Below are positions 10,701-21,289 of a DNA stretch of 64,000 nt, piece by piece (the first letter of the stretch is position 1; every line of letters starts with the position of its first letter). The translations under genes were made by a program, and so were the position numbers. A model generated the notes under the pieces. That model made no database searches and was not told where the DNA came from. It saw only the letters and a list, made by a program, of their open reading frames with translations. Source of the stretch: Brassica napus (Eukaryota > Streptophyta > Magnoliopsida > Brassicales > Brassicaceae); NCBI RefSeq assembly GCF_020379485.1, contig NC_063452.1, positions 29,394,770 to 29,458,769 of the forward strand. The letters run 5' to 3'.

Positions 10701-12440
10701 ACTCTAAGATCTTTTTAAAACAACTTTTAGTTATGGTCAAGAGATAAAACAGAGGAAATGCTGGACTTGCATGCAGACAGTGGAGTAACATAAGACGTCG
10801 TCATCCTTGCTCAGTCACGAGCGTATCTAACATTACCGCCGCCGCCTGACATCGGGTTATCTTTAAAACATCCAAAAGTTGTTTTTTTTTTATCATTGAA
10901 AAGTATTCTTATTCAGAGATTATATGTTTGTTAGTATTGATTGTATAGGATGTTTAGGCATCTATCTATATATATATATGAAACAGGGTTTTCTCTCACC
11001 TCCTGCTACCACATCAGCATGGAGGGAGGGACATTTTGTGCCACCTGTACTCTCATTTTGTAATCATCTCATGTTTTGTCTGAATGGGCTAGATGTAATA
11101 TCAAGTTATTGGGCATTTGTTCTACTTTTCATACGAGTCCATATGTTTATAAAATTCAACCTTGGATACTGGAAATACAAAGCAGAGCTCGTCTCCCTTC
11201 AGATCACGACACCGCCGACTCCTCTGTAATGGCTGCATTAACGTGATTTTCACCACTCCCATTAAATGACATCATCATCTTCCAAGGTAACTGAACAACT
11301 TTCGTTCTATCTTCCTAATCATTCTCTTACACAATTAACACCTTCGCTCATCTCCTTCAAATCATATTCTGGTTTTCTGATTTTTCTGTCATGACTTTGA
11401 ATTTGGGGTTTGGACCAAATCTCTACATCAATCAAGGGATTCCCCGTGTAAGGTTAATTATTTCAGATTTCTTTTCATTGGATTCAATATGTTTTAAATT
11501 TTCACAGTTTATAGATTATGTCTGATTGAGATTTTATTTTTCTCTTTGGAGATAAACTTTACTTCCATCTAGAACCCAACTAGGGTTTTGTCACCATAGG
11601 CACAAAGATTTCTCGATTCCAATAGCTAAAATTTTCAAGAAGAAGACGACAACAGAGCTGGTAAAAGCTTGATTTCTTTGATTTCTGGATCTTAATGATA
11701 AACTGATTTGTCATCTATAGATTATCGTAATTGGCTATAGGATCCATTTTACATGATTCAACCCCGAAAACAAACCCGGTTTAAAAAATCAGGCCTGATT
11801 AGCTATTGTCTGAACATGTTTCAGGTTTTCGATCGATGCCTAAAGTTTACCAGAGAGATTTGTCTTAGGAGACCTTGAGACACAAGATTCACAATCACCT
11901 GAGATAACTTACTGGTAAACTAAAAAACCTTCAAGATATGCAAATCTCTTATTTCTATAGGAGATGAAAAGACTTCCAACAAAGTCCCATGGAAAATAAA
12001 ACTATTTTTGTTATACAGGCATGTAAGAGTGTATTAGACAAGTATTTGGGGGTAAACATTGCTTCGCCAACAACAAACATATGAAGGATGTCTCAGGTGG
12101 TGTGTACTGCTCAAATGTAATTGGTAGGACAAGGGAGAGCATGTTGCTAACGAAATGGGAAAGGATGAGAAAAGAGACTTATTTAATTAGATCTTTGTTT
12201 TGTTCGGTCGTGGATAAGATTCTCCTGCTTTTGGATTATAGATATTGAGTGCAGGTTTTGAAATTTCGATAGCAAGTCTGGAGCGAAAGGTGTTGTTTCC
12301 TTTACTGAGATCTCTACTTCATCAAAGATATGCATGCAATCACTGTTTTGTCACACTGAGTTCTCACATGTTGACAAATTATGCTGGTTCAGATGATATG
12401 TTTTTGTACCGATATACAAAAAGTGTAAAAGAAACTGAGA
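10701..12440. other. Undetermined region, possibly Helitron interior
   Basis: Mixed composition with untranslated-leader-like pyrimidine-rich stretches near 11190-11340 and 11560-11660, but no coding sequence I can defend. Frames at 10924-11229 and 12245-12502 show no domain. Confidence 0.4.
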
Positions 12441-12862
12441 TCAAATGCCTGGAGCAAAGGCTGTACTGGACTTTGAATGTCTCGCAACGACTGATTCAAT
12501 AAGTGGGTTCACCATTTCCGGGCTTCTCATCCTGCAAAATTTACAGAAATTGGTTACTTCATTGGAGAGAGGAGAGACCTGAGGAGCTGCATCAAAATTA
12601 CCATAAGCTTTTCCAAGCTTGATTGGATCCCATGGATCTTTTTCTCCCCATGCAACTAGAACCGGCACTGCAAATAGTTAAATGACATGGTTATGGTGAA
12701 GTAAAAACTTTAAAGGTTTAGTTTTAACTACGGCTAGAGTAACGAACCTTGAACTGTGGGAGTAAATCCTCTGGAAGCGGTCCACCATAGTAACAGATGA
12801 ATTCAAGGAAGACATCAACTGCACCAGGCTCAAGACCTGGCCGTATAATTGCCTCAGTTATT
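12441..12862 (-). pseudogene. Alpha/beta-hydrolase gene fragment (two exons)
   Basis: Reading the reverse strand, one exon (about 12740-12862) encodes IRPGLEPGAVDVFLEFICYY and GGPLPEDLLPQ. After a short intron the next begins PVLVAWGEKDPWDPIKLGKA. These are the cap and acid-residue regions of a plant alpha/beta-hydrolase like Arabidopsis At4g36530; the Asp of GEKDPW is the expected acid of the triad. The conserved ...NxGHCPQDE... stretch carrying the catalytic His is missing or scrambled (only PEMVNPLIESVVARHSKSS is kept), and the nucleophile-elbow exons are absent. A hAT element lies about 60 bp upstream of the first exon. It is a truncated, non-functional copy. Confidence 0.75.
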
Positions 12863-13149
12863 GAGAGCTATTATAGTAGCACTAAATTGCAAAAAATTAT
12901 TCCTTAAAGCTCACTTACAAGTAGGGATGTTAACTACAGGGTTAGGGCTCAGCCCTCTTTTGTTTATTATAAGCTCAGCCCTATTTTAATCCAACTCTAT
13001 TTTAACCCTATTATAAACAAGGGTTAGGGCTGGTACCAGGGTTAGCTCATTTAATTGAAAAAAATATTTCATTTATTTTTATTCTTAAATTTTAAAGATA
13101 AAACTAGAAAAATTAAGATATGATATGATTCTTTCCTCCAATTTGTTGA

Positions 13150-13862
13150 GCATCAAAATCAAAAGTTTTCCTTCCAAAATCGCAAAATCGAGTTTTTGCT
13201 CCACAACTAAGAATAAAGTTTTTCCGTCAAAAAAAAAATTGTGTTTTTTTCCGCCAAAACGTAATTTGAGTTTTTCCACCAAAACCACAAAATCAAGTTT
13301 TCCCGCCAAAACTGCAAAATCGAGTTTTCCCGCAAAAACCGCAAAAACCGCAAAAACCGCAAAATCGAGTTTTCCTGTCAAAACCGGCAAATCGAGTTTT
13401 CCCGCCAAAACTGTAAAATCGCGTTTTCCCGCCGAAACAGCAAAATCAAGTTTTCTGCCGAAACCGGCAAATCGGGTTTTCCCTCCGAAACCGTAAAATC
13501 TAGTTTTTCCGCCAAAACCGCAAAATCGAGTTTTCCCGCCAAAACCGCAAAATTGAGTTTTCCCGCCAAAACTCGTTTTCCGCCGAAACCGGCAAATCGA
13601 GTTTATCCGCCGAAACCGGCAAATCGAGTTTTCCCGCCGAAAACTACAAAATCGCGTTTTCCCGCCGAAACAGCAAAAACGAGTTTTCCGCCGAAACCGG
13701 CAAATTGGGTTTTCCCGCCAAAACTGCAAAATCGAGTTTTTCCGCCGAAACCGCAAAATCGAGTTTTTCCGCCAAAACTAAAACCGCAATATCGAGTTTT
13801 CCCTACAAAACCGGCAAATCGAGTTTTCCCACCAAAACCGTGAAATTGAGTTTTACGGGTTT
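13150..13862 (+). repeat. Tandem array, about 27-30-bp unit, inside the hAT element
   Basis: About two dozen degenerate copies of a unit close to CGAGTTTTCCCGCC followed by AAAACCGCAAAAT. From about 13867 to 14120, and again in 14180-14345, the unit appears inverted (AAAACTCGATTTTG), so the two halves could pair as a large hairpin. The long frames on both strands (for example 223 codons at 13085-13756) are produced by the repeat and encode only RFRRK/FGGKTRF-like iterations. Confidence 0.85.
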
Positions 13863-13936
13863 TCCAGAAAAACTTAATTTTACGTTTTCACGGGAAAATT
13901 CGATTTTGAGGTTTTGGCGAAAAACTCGATTTTGAT

Positions 13937-14398
13937 TTTTTGGCGGGAAAACTCGATTTCGAAGTTTTGACGAAAAACTCGATTTTGCGTTTTTGGAAGG
14001 AAAACTCGATTTTGTTGTTTTAGTTGAAAACTCGATTTTGCGGTTTCGACGGAAAATTTCGTTGTTCAGTTTTTGGCGAGAAAACTCGACTTTAAGTTTT
14101 TTTTGATGAAAAACATTATTAAATATTGTATAATAGTTGTGTGAATCAAAATAAAAATCAAAATAAAACATTAATAAATTTTTGGCGGGAAAACTCGATT
14201 TCGAAGTTTTGACGAAAAACTCGATTTTGCGTTTTTGGAAGGAAAACTCGATTTTGTTGTTTTAGTTGAAAACTCGATTTTGCGGTTTCGACGGAAAATT
14301 TCGTTGTTCAGTTTTTGGCGAGAAAACTCGACTTTAAGTTTTTTTTGATGAAAAACATTATTAAATATTGTATAATAGTTGTGTGAATCAAAATAAAA
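13937..14398. repeat. Near-perfect 220-bp direct duplication, 242 bp apart
   Basis: The sequence at 13937-14156 recurs at 14179-14398, identical as far as I can read, including the non-array segment around TATTGTATAATAGTTGTGTG. This is either a recent segmental duplication inside the element or an assembly artefact. Confidence 0.85.
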
Positions 14399-14542
14399 GG
14401 GTTTGAATTTAAACTCTGGTCCTATTAGCGCCAACCCTATTTAAACCCTGTTTAAAAAATGAGGGTTAGGGTTACAAATGGGTTTGCAGGGTTAGGGCTA
14501 ACCCTGTTAGGTTGAGCCCATATTAACATCCCTACTTACAAG

Positions 14543-15800
14543 ATATAAAAATCATGCAACTTACAACAGTCATCAAGTACCCGGCTAAGAATGCTTCTTT
14601 AGTCACGTTCATCTTAACCTCAGAAATCCCATTTAGTCATCAGCTTCCAAATCTTTCTCTGTCCATGATCTGAAATATGCACTGTTAACTTTCCTGCAAC
14701 AAGCAAACCTAAGACTTATGAGCGCAAACCATCTCCTCCCAAGTACACATGACATGCTAAAACGTATACTTTTACGCACGGACGCACCAGACTATCCACA
14801 TTTTTCCATTCTTTAAAAAGAAAACTACCAATAACTCCAATAGACATGTTTCTTAGAAACTAAAAAGGAAAGAGCAGTTTGAAGGTTTATTACATAAAGG
14901 AAATAGAAAGTGGACTGGATAAGCAGAAAGAACTCGAGTCTTGCAAGTAACCAGCAAAAGCCTAGAAAGTGGGAAAGTTTCGTTGTTAAAGAAAGAAAAC
15001 ATTTATAAAGCATTACCTATTGCTAACCCAAATATCATAAGGCATACAAGTGTACAGCACGGATATGGAAAAGAAATAAGCGTAGGAAATCATCCATTTA
15101 AGGACCATCTCCTAGTCCATTATGATTCTTAGACGCTCTTGTTTCTCATACACAATGGAATATAGCATATTGAAGATGCAATGATGAGGATCTCTTGAGT
15201 ACATATTTATTTCGTCTAACCAGATTGACTAAGCCGGGAACTCGAAGCAACGATGAGGGCCCATCATTTGAGCCTTCGTTGTATGTTGAACTTGTTCCTA
15301 TCCGTGTTCAAAAGATTGCACGCTAAGGTAACAAGAAAACAAACAGGAAAAGTCAGAAGTCTCACGCACGTATTAAACATGGTTATGCATATGTAACAGA
15401 CAAGTTGAACAACAACCTGCATCAATCTCAGTTGCTTTCCCCCTCTGGATTTTCCTTTCCAATAACCCTTGAATATAACATCATTGACCTCTCTGGAGTT
15501 GTTTAGCCAGAGATTCAATCCTTGAGCACATCTCAGCTCTGCATTTAACACAAACCATTAAGTTGATAGTATGTAACAATGTCTCCTCAAAAAGAAAATA
15601 GTACGGCTGTGATTGTTTAAGACTTGGACTGGTAAGACTCAAATTCTAACTTTCAGAAAAAAATCATGAAAATAGATGTTGAGGCCTTGACTGTCAAACG
15701 GATTTAAAGAGGTTTTAGAAAAGCAAAAGTGATTAAATTTTTCTCTAAAGGACTCTATCTGAAGACTCTAACTGATTCAGTTAACAAGAAGCGACTCTCT
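14543..15800. other. Intergenic DNA with possible gene remnants
   Basis: No intact gene. On the reverse strand MNVTKEAFLAGYLMTVV (about 14565-14615) ends at a GT and looks exon-like. The stretch near 15470-15550 also reads like protein in two frames. Neither could be assigned to a family. Confidence 0.35.
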
Positions 15801-15813
15801 CTTCAGTTAACTC

Positions 15814-15820
15814 TATAAAA
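15814..15820 (+). promoter_or_regulatory. TATA box upstream of the 16-kb membrane-protein ORF
   Basis: TATAAAA in a CT-rich context, followed about 100 bp later by a CT microsatellite typical of plant leaders and about 160 bp later by the first ATG. It supports a transcribed unit starting near 15850. Confidence 0.45.
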
Positions 15821-15923
15821 GACTCTAACTTGATTCAGTTAACTCTTCCTCTTTTATCATCTTTTCAATCTTTCATCTGAACTCTCTCTTCCTCTTTCAT
15901 CATCTTCAATCTTCATCGTGGAA

Positions 15924-15948
15924 CTCTCTCTCTCTCTCTCTCTCTCTT
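15924..15948 (+). repeat. CT microsatellite in putative 5' leader
   Basis: An uninterrupted CT run of about 25 bp. Such tracts are common in Brassicaceae 5' untranslated regions near transcription starts. Confidence 0.8.
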
Positions 15949-15971
15949 CGTTTTCTTTCCTTCGATTCAGA

Positions 15972-16691
15972 ATGTGGCAGGATACTCTCCTCTGGATTGC
16001 TCAGGCCAGGCTCTTCCATCCAAGAATCCAGGCATATGTTTGGCTTGTTGCTTCACTGTTCATGGAGTGTTCTTCAGATGGGCATTGCCTTCATCTCTGT
16101 GGTGCTATTGGCGTTGATTCCTTCTGTGCTTCCCAACATCAGAATCAATCTCAGAGCCGTTCTCAGAAATGATGCGTTTGCCATCGTCAAAACCCTCTGC
16201 TCCGTCATCTTCTTCAATGTCTTCTTCTTGTACGGGGACTTTATGAAGAAATATGGAGATTGGTTTCTATGCCTCTCTTCGGTGTCCTTCTACCTGTATC
16301 TTTTATCGGTAGACCGTCTGGTTCGAATCGCGGTGTAAACAGATGGTCTCCTATTCGCCGTCTACGGCCAGCTGTTAGGATCGATGGAGTTACCAACCTG
16401 GGCCGTTCATGTTTTAAGAATCTAGAACCAGGGGCCCAGATTGAAAATGTGGAGGAAGCCCATGAGCAAGAAGTCCAAGTTGAGATCCCTGAAGCTGAGC
16501 CTGTTGACATTCACGTGCAGCTTGTTATGGTCCAAATCTATGGAGATGGAGTAGCTGAAGATAACCAACCAAATCATGGAGGAGCTGAAGATAACCAAGG
16601 AGCTGAACCAGGCACAGAACGTAACGAGTCCAAGTGGTGTTACATCTTAACACTTTTCATGGTGGGATGCATAATTGTGATGAAGAAATAA
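15972..16691 (+). pseudogene. Frameshifted membrane-protein gene, family unknown
   Basis: Coding-like sequence changes frame twice. It starts MWQDTLLWIAQARLFHPR (15972). It moves near 16060-16090 into a frame with three hydrophobic helices (MGIAFISVVLLALIPSVLP, then TLCSVIFFNVFFLYG, then DWFLCLSSVSFYLYLLSV). It moves again near 16300 into a frame with an acidic linker (IENVEEAHEQEVQVEIPEAE) and a C-terminal hydrophobic anchor (YILTLFMVGCIIVMKK) ending at the TAA at 16689-16691. A TATA box and CT-rich leader precede it. The shifts could hide small introns (a GT lies at 16309), but no good acceptor pair was found. I therefore call it a probable pseudogene. Product not recognised. Confidence 0.45.
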
Positions 16692-17039
16692 AATTTCTAA
16701 ATGCGTTTCTAGGTTACATTCGTTTTACGTCCATTAGCTTGATTACACATTTCCTTAACCTTTTGTAATCAAATTGTTGTAAATAAATAAGAAACAATTG
16801 TTCAGCCTTGAGAAACAAGTAGAATTTTTTTTATAAAACCTTGATTAGCATAATTGTATTAACAGTTGCATGTGAAACATATATGGTATAACCTTTTTTT
16901 AATCATTATAACAGTACCCAAAGGAAGCTAGGATTGATAAACTCAAAAGTCTCTCAAGGATTGATTGTGTGGGTCTCTCTTTCTCTAGCCTGTCTTCTGC
17001 GTCTCTCCATAGACCGAAAACAAAAAAAAAATCGATTCA
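16692..17039 (+). promoter_or_regulatory. Short upstream region of SGT1
   Basis: Only about 350 bp separate the end of the preceding ORF from the SGT1 start, so the 3' region of one and the promoter and leader of the other share this space. The last 80 bp are pyrimidine-rich (TCTCTCTTTCTCTAGCC), as in plant leaders. No named box was recognised. Confidence 0.4.
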
Positions 17040-19061
17040 ATGGCGAGCGAACTAGCGGAAAAAGCTAAAGAGGCTTTCTTAGAGGACGACTTCGATGTCG
17101 CCGTTGACTTATACTCCAGAGCCATTGACTTGGATCCCAATTGCGCCGCCTTCTTCGCCGATCGTGCTCAGGCCAACATCAAAATCCTTAACTTTACCGG
17201 TAATTACACGATTCGTTTCTTTTTACGTAATTCGATCTGTTCATAGCGTAACCAAACTTAATTTTAGGCTTCTTTTGTTATCTTGATTGATTGGTGTACT
17301 TTGTAATCGTGCATCAGTTTGATTCTTGCTTGATTATAATTGTTGTGCTTCGACTCTCTATGCATCTTTTCTAAGTGATTAGTATAAAGGTTGAATTGAT
17401 TATAATTGATGTTGAATTTTTGTGGTTTTTCAATCAATGAGCAGAAGCTGTTGCAGATGCCAACAAAGCCATTGAGTTGGAGCCTACGTTGTCTAAAGCT
17501 TACCTCAGAAAAGGGTATAGAGTTTAATGAACTTAACCTTGATGAAGAAATCATAATTGTATCACCTTCTGATACTATTCTGTATTTGCAGCACTGCTTG
17601 TATGAAGCTAGAGGAATACAGTACTGCTAAAGCAGCCCTTCAAAAGGGCGCTTCCATTGCACCAATTGAATCAAAGTTTAACAAGTTGATAGATGAATGC
17701 AATCTTCACATTGCAGGTATTAAACTAACTCCATAGCTTAAGAAAGAATGTGCTAAAACGAGTCTTCACCTATGCTCTTAGATTTATGATATGATCGTTG
17801 TGTCTTTTCTTTAGAAGAAGAGAAAGATTTGGCTCAACAGATGCCGCCCACCTTGCCTTCAAGCTCTACCACTCCACCACTAGCAACTGCAGCTGATTCT
17901 CCTCCTGCAGCACCTGCCAAACCCATTTTCAGGTTGCATAGTTATTACTTATCAGAAGTGTTGCTTTCACTTTTTAATTTTATTTTTTTGTATCACTAAA
18001 TATTATCTCAAACTGGATGATTCAACAGACACGAGTTCTACCAGAAGCCGGAAGAAGTGGTGGTGACAGTTTTCGCTAAAGGGATACCAAAGCAGAACGT
18101 GAATGTCGAGTTTGGTGATCAGATTGTGAGTATCCTGCCACCATATGAATGCATTGCTCTGATCTGAACCTGGTAATCTGACATTTTGTACTGATTATTG
18201 GGGATTTTTCTGCAGCTGAGTGTTGTGATTGATGTTGCTGGAGAGGAAGCTTATCACTTCCAGCCAAGATTGTTTGGGAAGGTAAATTCTTTATCCGACC
18301 AGTGAAACTGTGGTGTTCTTCTACATGACTTTTACTAAAACCGTTCATCATGGGTTTTATTCAGATAATACCAGACAAGTGCAGATATGAAGTATTGTCA
18401 ACCAAAGTTGAGATCCGTCTCGCAAAAGCAGAGATAATCACTTGGGCCTCCCTTGAATATGTCAAAGGGCAAGCTCTTCTGCCTAAACCCAATGTCGCAT
18501 CAGGTTTCTTTTACCCTACAACATTTTTTTTTTGTTTCCAAACAGCAATTGTACAAAGCTTGAACCACTGAAGCGAACTCATGTGATTTTGTGATCATAT
18601 GCAGCGGTTTCGCAGAGGCCGGTGTACCCATCATCTAAGCCGGCGAAAGACTGGGACAAGCTGGAGGCTGAAGTGAAGAAACAGGTTCCTCTTTTAGCTC
18701 CAGAGCCTTTGCTGTACTTTACTTTTAATCCTATTTTCTGCTTATCGCTTTTGAATAAATGCAGGAGAAGGATGAGAAGCTAGATGGAGATGCAGCTATG
18801 AACAAGTTTTTCAGCGATATATACCAGAGTGCTGATGAGGATATGAGGCGAGCCATGAACAAATCATTTGTGAGCTAATCAATCTCTCTTTTGGTTAAAC
18901 AACTTTTCCTTTCTCCTTTTGCCTTATGTTACGGACGTTTTTGTGTTGGATAGGCTGAGTCAAATGGGACAGTGCTGTCTACGAACTGGAAAGAGGTTGG
19001 GACTAAGAAAGTGGAGAGCACTCCACCAGATGGTATGGAGCTCAAGAAATGGGAGTATTGA
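17040..19061 (+). CDS. SGT1B: SGT1 co-chaperone (SGT1B-like)
   Basis: Ten exons: 17040-17199, 17445-17514, 17592-17716, 17815-17932, 18029-18125, 18216-18281, 18365-18503, 18605-18684, 18765-18869, 18954-19061. All have GT-AG borders, and together they give 355 aa with no break. Residues 1-118 form three TPR motifs (start [20 protein letters not shown]). Residues about 157-245 are the CS domain that binds HSP90 ([19 protein letters not shown]). The end is the SGS domain ([19 protein letters not shown], last residues KKWEY). SGT1 works with HSP90 and RAR1 to stabilise NLR immune receptors and with SCF ubiquitin ligases in auxin and jasmonate signalling. Length and sequence fit Arabidopsis SGT1B (358 aa) better than SGT1A. 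Tail-to-tail with the PP1 gene, 372 bp between stops. Confidence 0.95.
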
Positions 19062-19433
19062 TGATCTTTTTAAATCCTTTTATCTGGTCTTTTCAAAAAT
19101 CTCTGACAAATCTTTAAAGTTCCATTGGTTTTTCAAGTTTGGGTCTGAGAAAACGAGTGTGCTAGAAAACCGCGCAAGTTTGTGCTTTGTACCTTTTCTT
19201 CTCCCTCGAGAGAGGGCTTCGAATGACATTCTTGCATTGTTATCTCACGTTAGATTATAAACCCAACTTTCTTAAGTTGAAAAATGCCGTATCAGTTACA
19301 AAACAATCTAACAAAACCAAAATCTTTGCATCAATCAAACAAAACAACAAACGGTATTGCCTCAAATCACCTACATTACATTGACCATAAAGTTCGAACC
19401 CTTCGGCTTCACTCTTCTCTTGATTCCCCCATC
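19062..19433. other. Shared 3' region between convergent SGT1 and PP1 genes
   Basis: The stop codons of the two genes face each other across this 372-bp interval, so both 3' untranslated regions must lie here and may overlap. Reading frames seen here are incidental. Confidence 0.6.
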
Positions 19434-21002
19434 TCAACCACCTTTTCCCCCCTGCGAAGTAAAAAAGTTATAACATTTTAAACTTAAATCCATATTGAGA
19501 AAACCATGCGCATTTACATGAGAGTTTCACCTTATGAGGTGGGGTTCCTGGCCTATGAACGTTGTTGTTGTATCCAAATCTTCCTTTCTTCTCAGTTGAC
19601 TTGAGGATTTGGAAAGAACATGTCAAACTATCATCAACACTCATCATTGCGCCAGCATTGTCAAACTCACCACAGTAGTTGGGTGCAGAGAATATTGTCA
19701 CCAGTTGTCTCTTTGCAAAGAACTCATATCCATCTTCTACAACCTGCGATATCAGTTGTAACAATTTGATTTAGCTACAAACCACATGCCTCTGCGTATG
19801 AGAGAGACTACACGCATCCTAGTATTAGCAATTGCATCACCAATATGATGTTAGAAAAATGATTTATGCTTTCTTAACACCCAGAATCAGCTCAACACAA
19901 AAGAAGAAATGAAGTAACATCTCAGGCCTAATCATCATAAGCCTTTACTATTTATGCTCAATGAATAACTATGTAACCCGGTTCTTGCATAGAGCAGCTG
20001 ATAACATGCTTGCTAATGTGGTTTAGCTTTACCTGATGAGCTCGGCAAACAAGATCAAGGTCATGAGTCTGAAGGAACTCAGCCACTTTGTCGGGACCAA
20101 ATGTATAAGACACACCTCTGTCATTCTCCCCCCAGCCTTGGATTTCTTTGTCAGGATCAGCCCATAACAAATCACAAAGGACGCCCTGATCAGGAACATC
20201 AACAGGACGAGGAATCCGCCTGATATCATCCAAGGTCTTGAGATCAGGAGAAAGTCCACCGTGCATACAGAGGATCTTGTCGTCGATGAGAGCAGCAACG
20301 GGGAGACAGTTGAAACAGTCGGTGAAACTCTTCCACAGGCGCACGTTGTATCTTCTCTTGCACTCATCGTAGAAGCCGTAAACACGGTTGATAGAAGCGC
20401 ATTCGTGATTGCCTCTGAGGAGAAAGAAGTTGAGCTTGTATTTGAGCTTGTAGGCAAGGAGAAGGCATATGGTCTCTATGCTCCGCTTACCACGATCAAC
20501 GTAGTCTCCGAGGAACAAGTAATTTGCAGCTGGAGGGTAGCCGCCGTACTCAAACAACCGCAAGAGGTCTGGAAACTGACCATGAACATCACCTGCTCAT
20601 CACATGTTATGTTAAAGGTCACATCTTTACTAATAAAACTAACTAAAAACCATTACTTGAAGTGACAAGCAACATCAAGCTCACAAGTAAAGCTAAGCTG
20701 CCTCAACAACATACTTAGAAAGCTTAATAAGCATTACACCATAATCAAAAAACCCACAACACAAGAAGCAATGCGAGATAATATGAGCAAGCAGAGACAA
20801 AAAAGGATGCATCTTTGTTGAGTAATATTTTACCGCAAATCTTGATAGGAGCCTCGAGCTCGAGGAGATTAGGCTGGCTGAGAAAAACCTCTTTGGAAGC
20901 AGAGCAGAGCTGGCGTATCTCAGCCTCGAGTAGCTTCACCTGCTTCCCGTTGTTAGTCTCCAACAGCCGCCGTATTATATCGTCCAGCAAATTCTCGTCC
21001 AT
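19434..21002 (-). CDS. TOPP7: PP1 catalytic subunit, TOPP7-like
   Basis: Four exons (transcript order 20834-21002, 20033-20592, 19531-19743, 19434-19451) with GT-AG borders give 319 aa. The metallophosphatase signature is complete: GDVHGQ at 57-62, GDYVDRG at 85-91, RGNHE at 116-120, then the HGGLSP and [12 protein letters not shown] motifs. These residues bind the two metals and phosphate in serine/threonine protein phosphatase 1. The tail is short (GTPPHK then GGKGG, from a six-codon last exon), unlike animal PP1. The variant [14 protein letters not shown] and the GGKGG end point to TOPP7 (Arabidopsis At4g11240) among plant isoforms. PP1 acts with regulatory subunits in nucleus and cytoplasm. 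The first exon starts at the only ATG in frame, after a leader with a 14-G run. Confidence 0.95.
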
Positions 21003-21090
21003 CGTACCGACAAGCCTAAAACCCTAAACCCCCTTTCTCGGAAACGAATACAAATCCGACGACGGAGAGAGTTAAGTAGGTGAATAAAAT

Positions 21091-21104
21091 GGGGGGGGGG
21101 GGGG
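21091..21104 (-). repeat. 14-nt G/C homopolymer in the TOPP7 5' leader region
   Basis: Fourteen G on the plus strand (C in the mRNA sense) lie about 90 bp upstream of the PP1 start codon. Homopolymers this long are prone to length error and polymorphism. Confidence 0.85.
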
Positions 21105-21204
21105 AGGGGAGGAGGAGACCCCAATTCGTAAACCCTAGAAACGCTTATAAAACTCAAAGCAGGAGCTGTGCTGAGCGGAGCAAGTGGGCCCTACCTGGTT
21201 TACG

Positions 21205-21231
21205 CACGTGTAGAGTCCTCTTACCCACGTG
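21205..21231 (-). promoter_or_regulatory. Paired G-boxes in the TOPP7 promoter
   Basis: Two palindromic CACGTG G-boxes occur at 21205-21210 and 21226-21231, 21 bp apart, that is two helical turns on the same face. A TGGGCC (site II) word is at 21185-21190, and AAACCCTA telo-box words are nearer the start (about 21019 and 21130). G-boxes bind bZIP/bHLH factors. Site II plus telo-box is typical of growth-linked housekeeping genes. No direct proof of use. Confidence 0.55.
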
Positions 21232-21289
21232 CGGACCCTTGATTAGTCTTCCCGTTATGAGATTTTTCTTTTTTCATCTTCGTTAATTA

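Larger units (their letters stand above)
12922..14534. mobile_element. Non-autonomous hAT transposon with foldback arrays
   Basis: Perfect 12-bp terminal inverted repeats (TAGGGATGTTAA at 12922-12933, TTAACATCCCTA at 14523-14534) are flanked by identical 8-bp direct repeats CTTACAAG (12914-12921 and 14535-14542). An 8-bp duplication with TAGGG-type ends is diagnostic of the hAT superfamily. Subterminal GGGTTAGGGCT words occur at both ends. The 1.6-kb interior carries no transposase. It consists of arrays of a short repeat in one orientation and then in the other. It sits beside the hydrolase fragment, probably in a former intron or flank. Confidence 0.9.

Noticed and set aside
12441..12668. 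Functional alpha/beta-hydrolase gene
   Set aside because: The catalytic His region and the nucleophile exons are missing, and no upstream exons are present.
13085..13756. 223-codon reverse-strand ORF and overlapping frames of similar size
   Set aside because: They are by-products of the 27-30-bp repeat array in the hAT element. The translation is only iterations of RFRRK or FGGKTRF-like units, and both strands stay open.
13130..14345. CRISPR-like array
   Set aside because: The units are adjacent and degenerate without regular unique spacers, the host is a plant, and the array lies within a hAT element with proven ends.
19187..19481. Short ORFs after the SGT1 stop
   Set aside because: They lie in the shared 3' region of two well-defined genes and show no domain.
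20261..20665. 134-codon plus-strand ORF
   Set aside because: Antisense shadow of the second PP1 exon.
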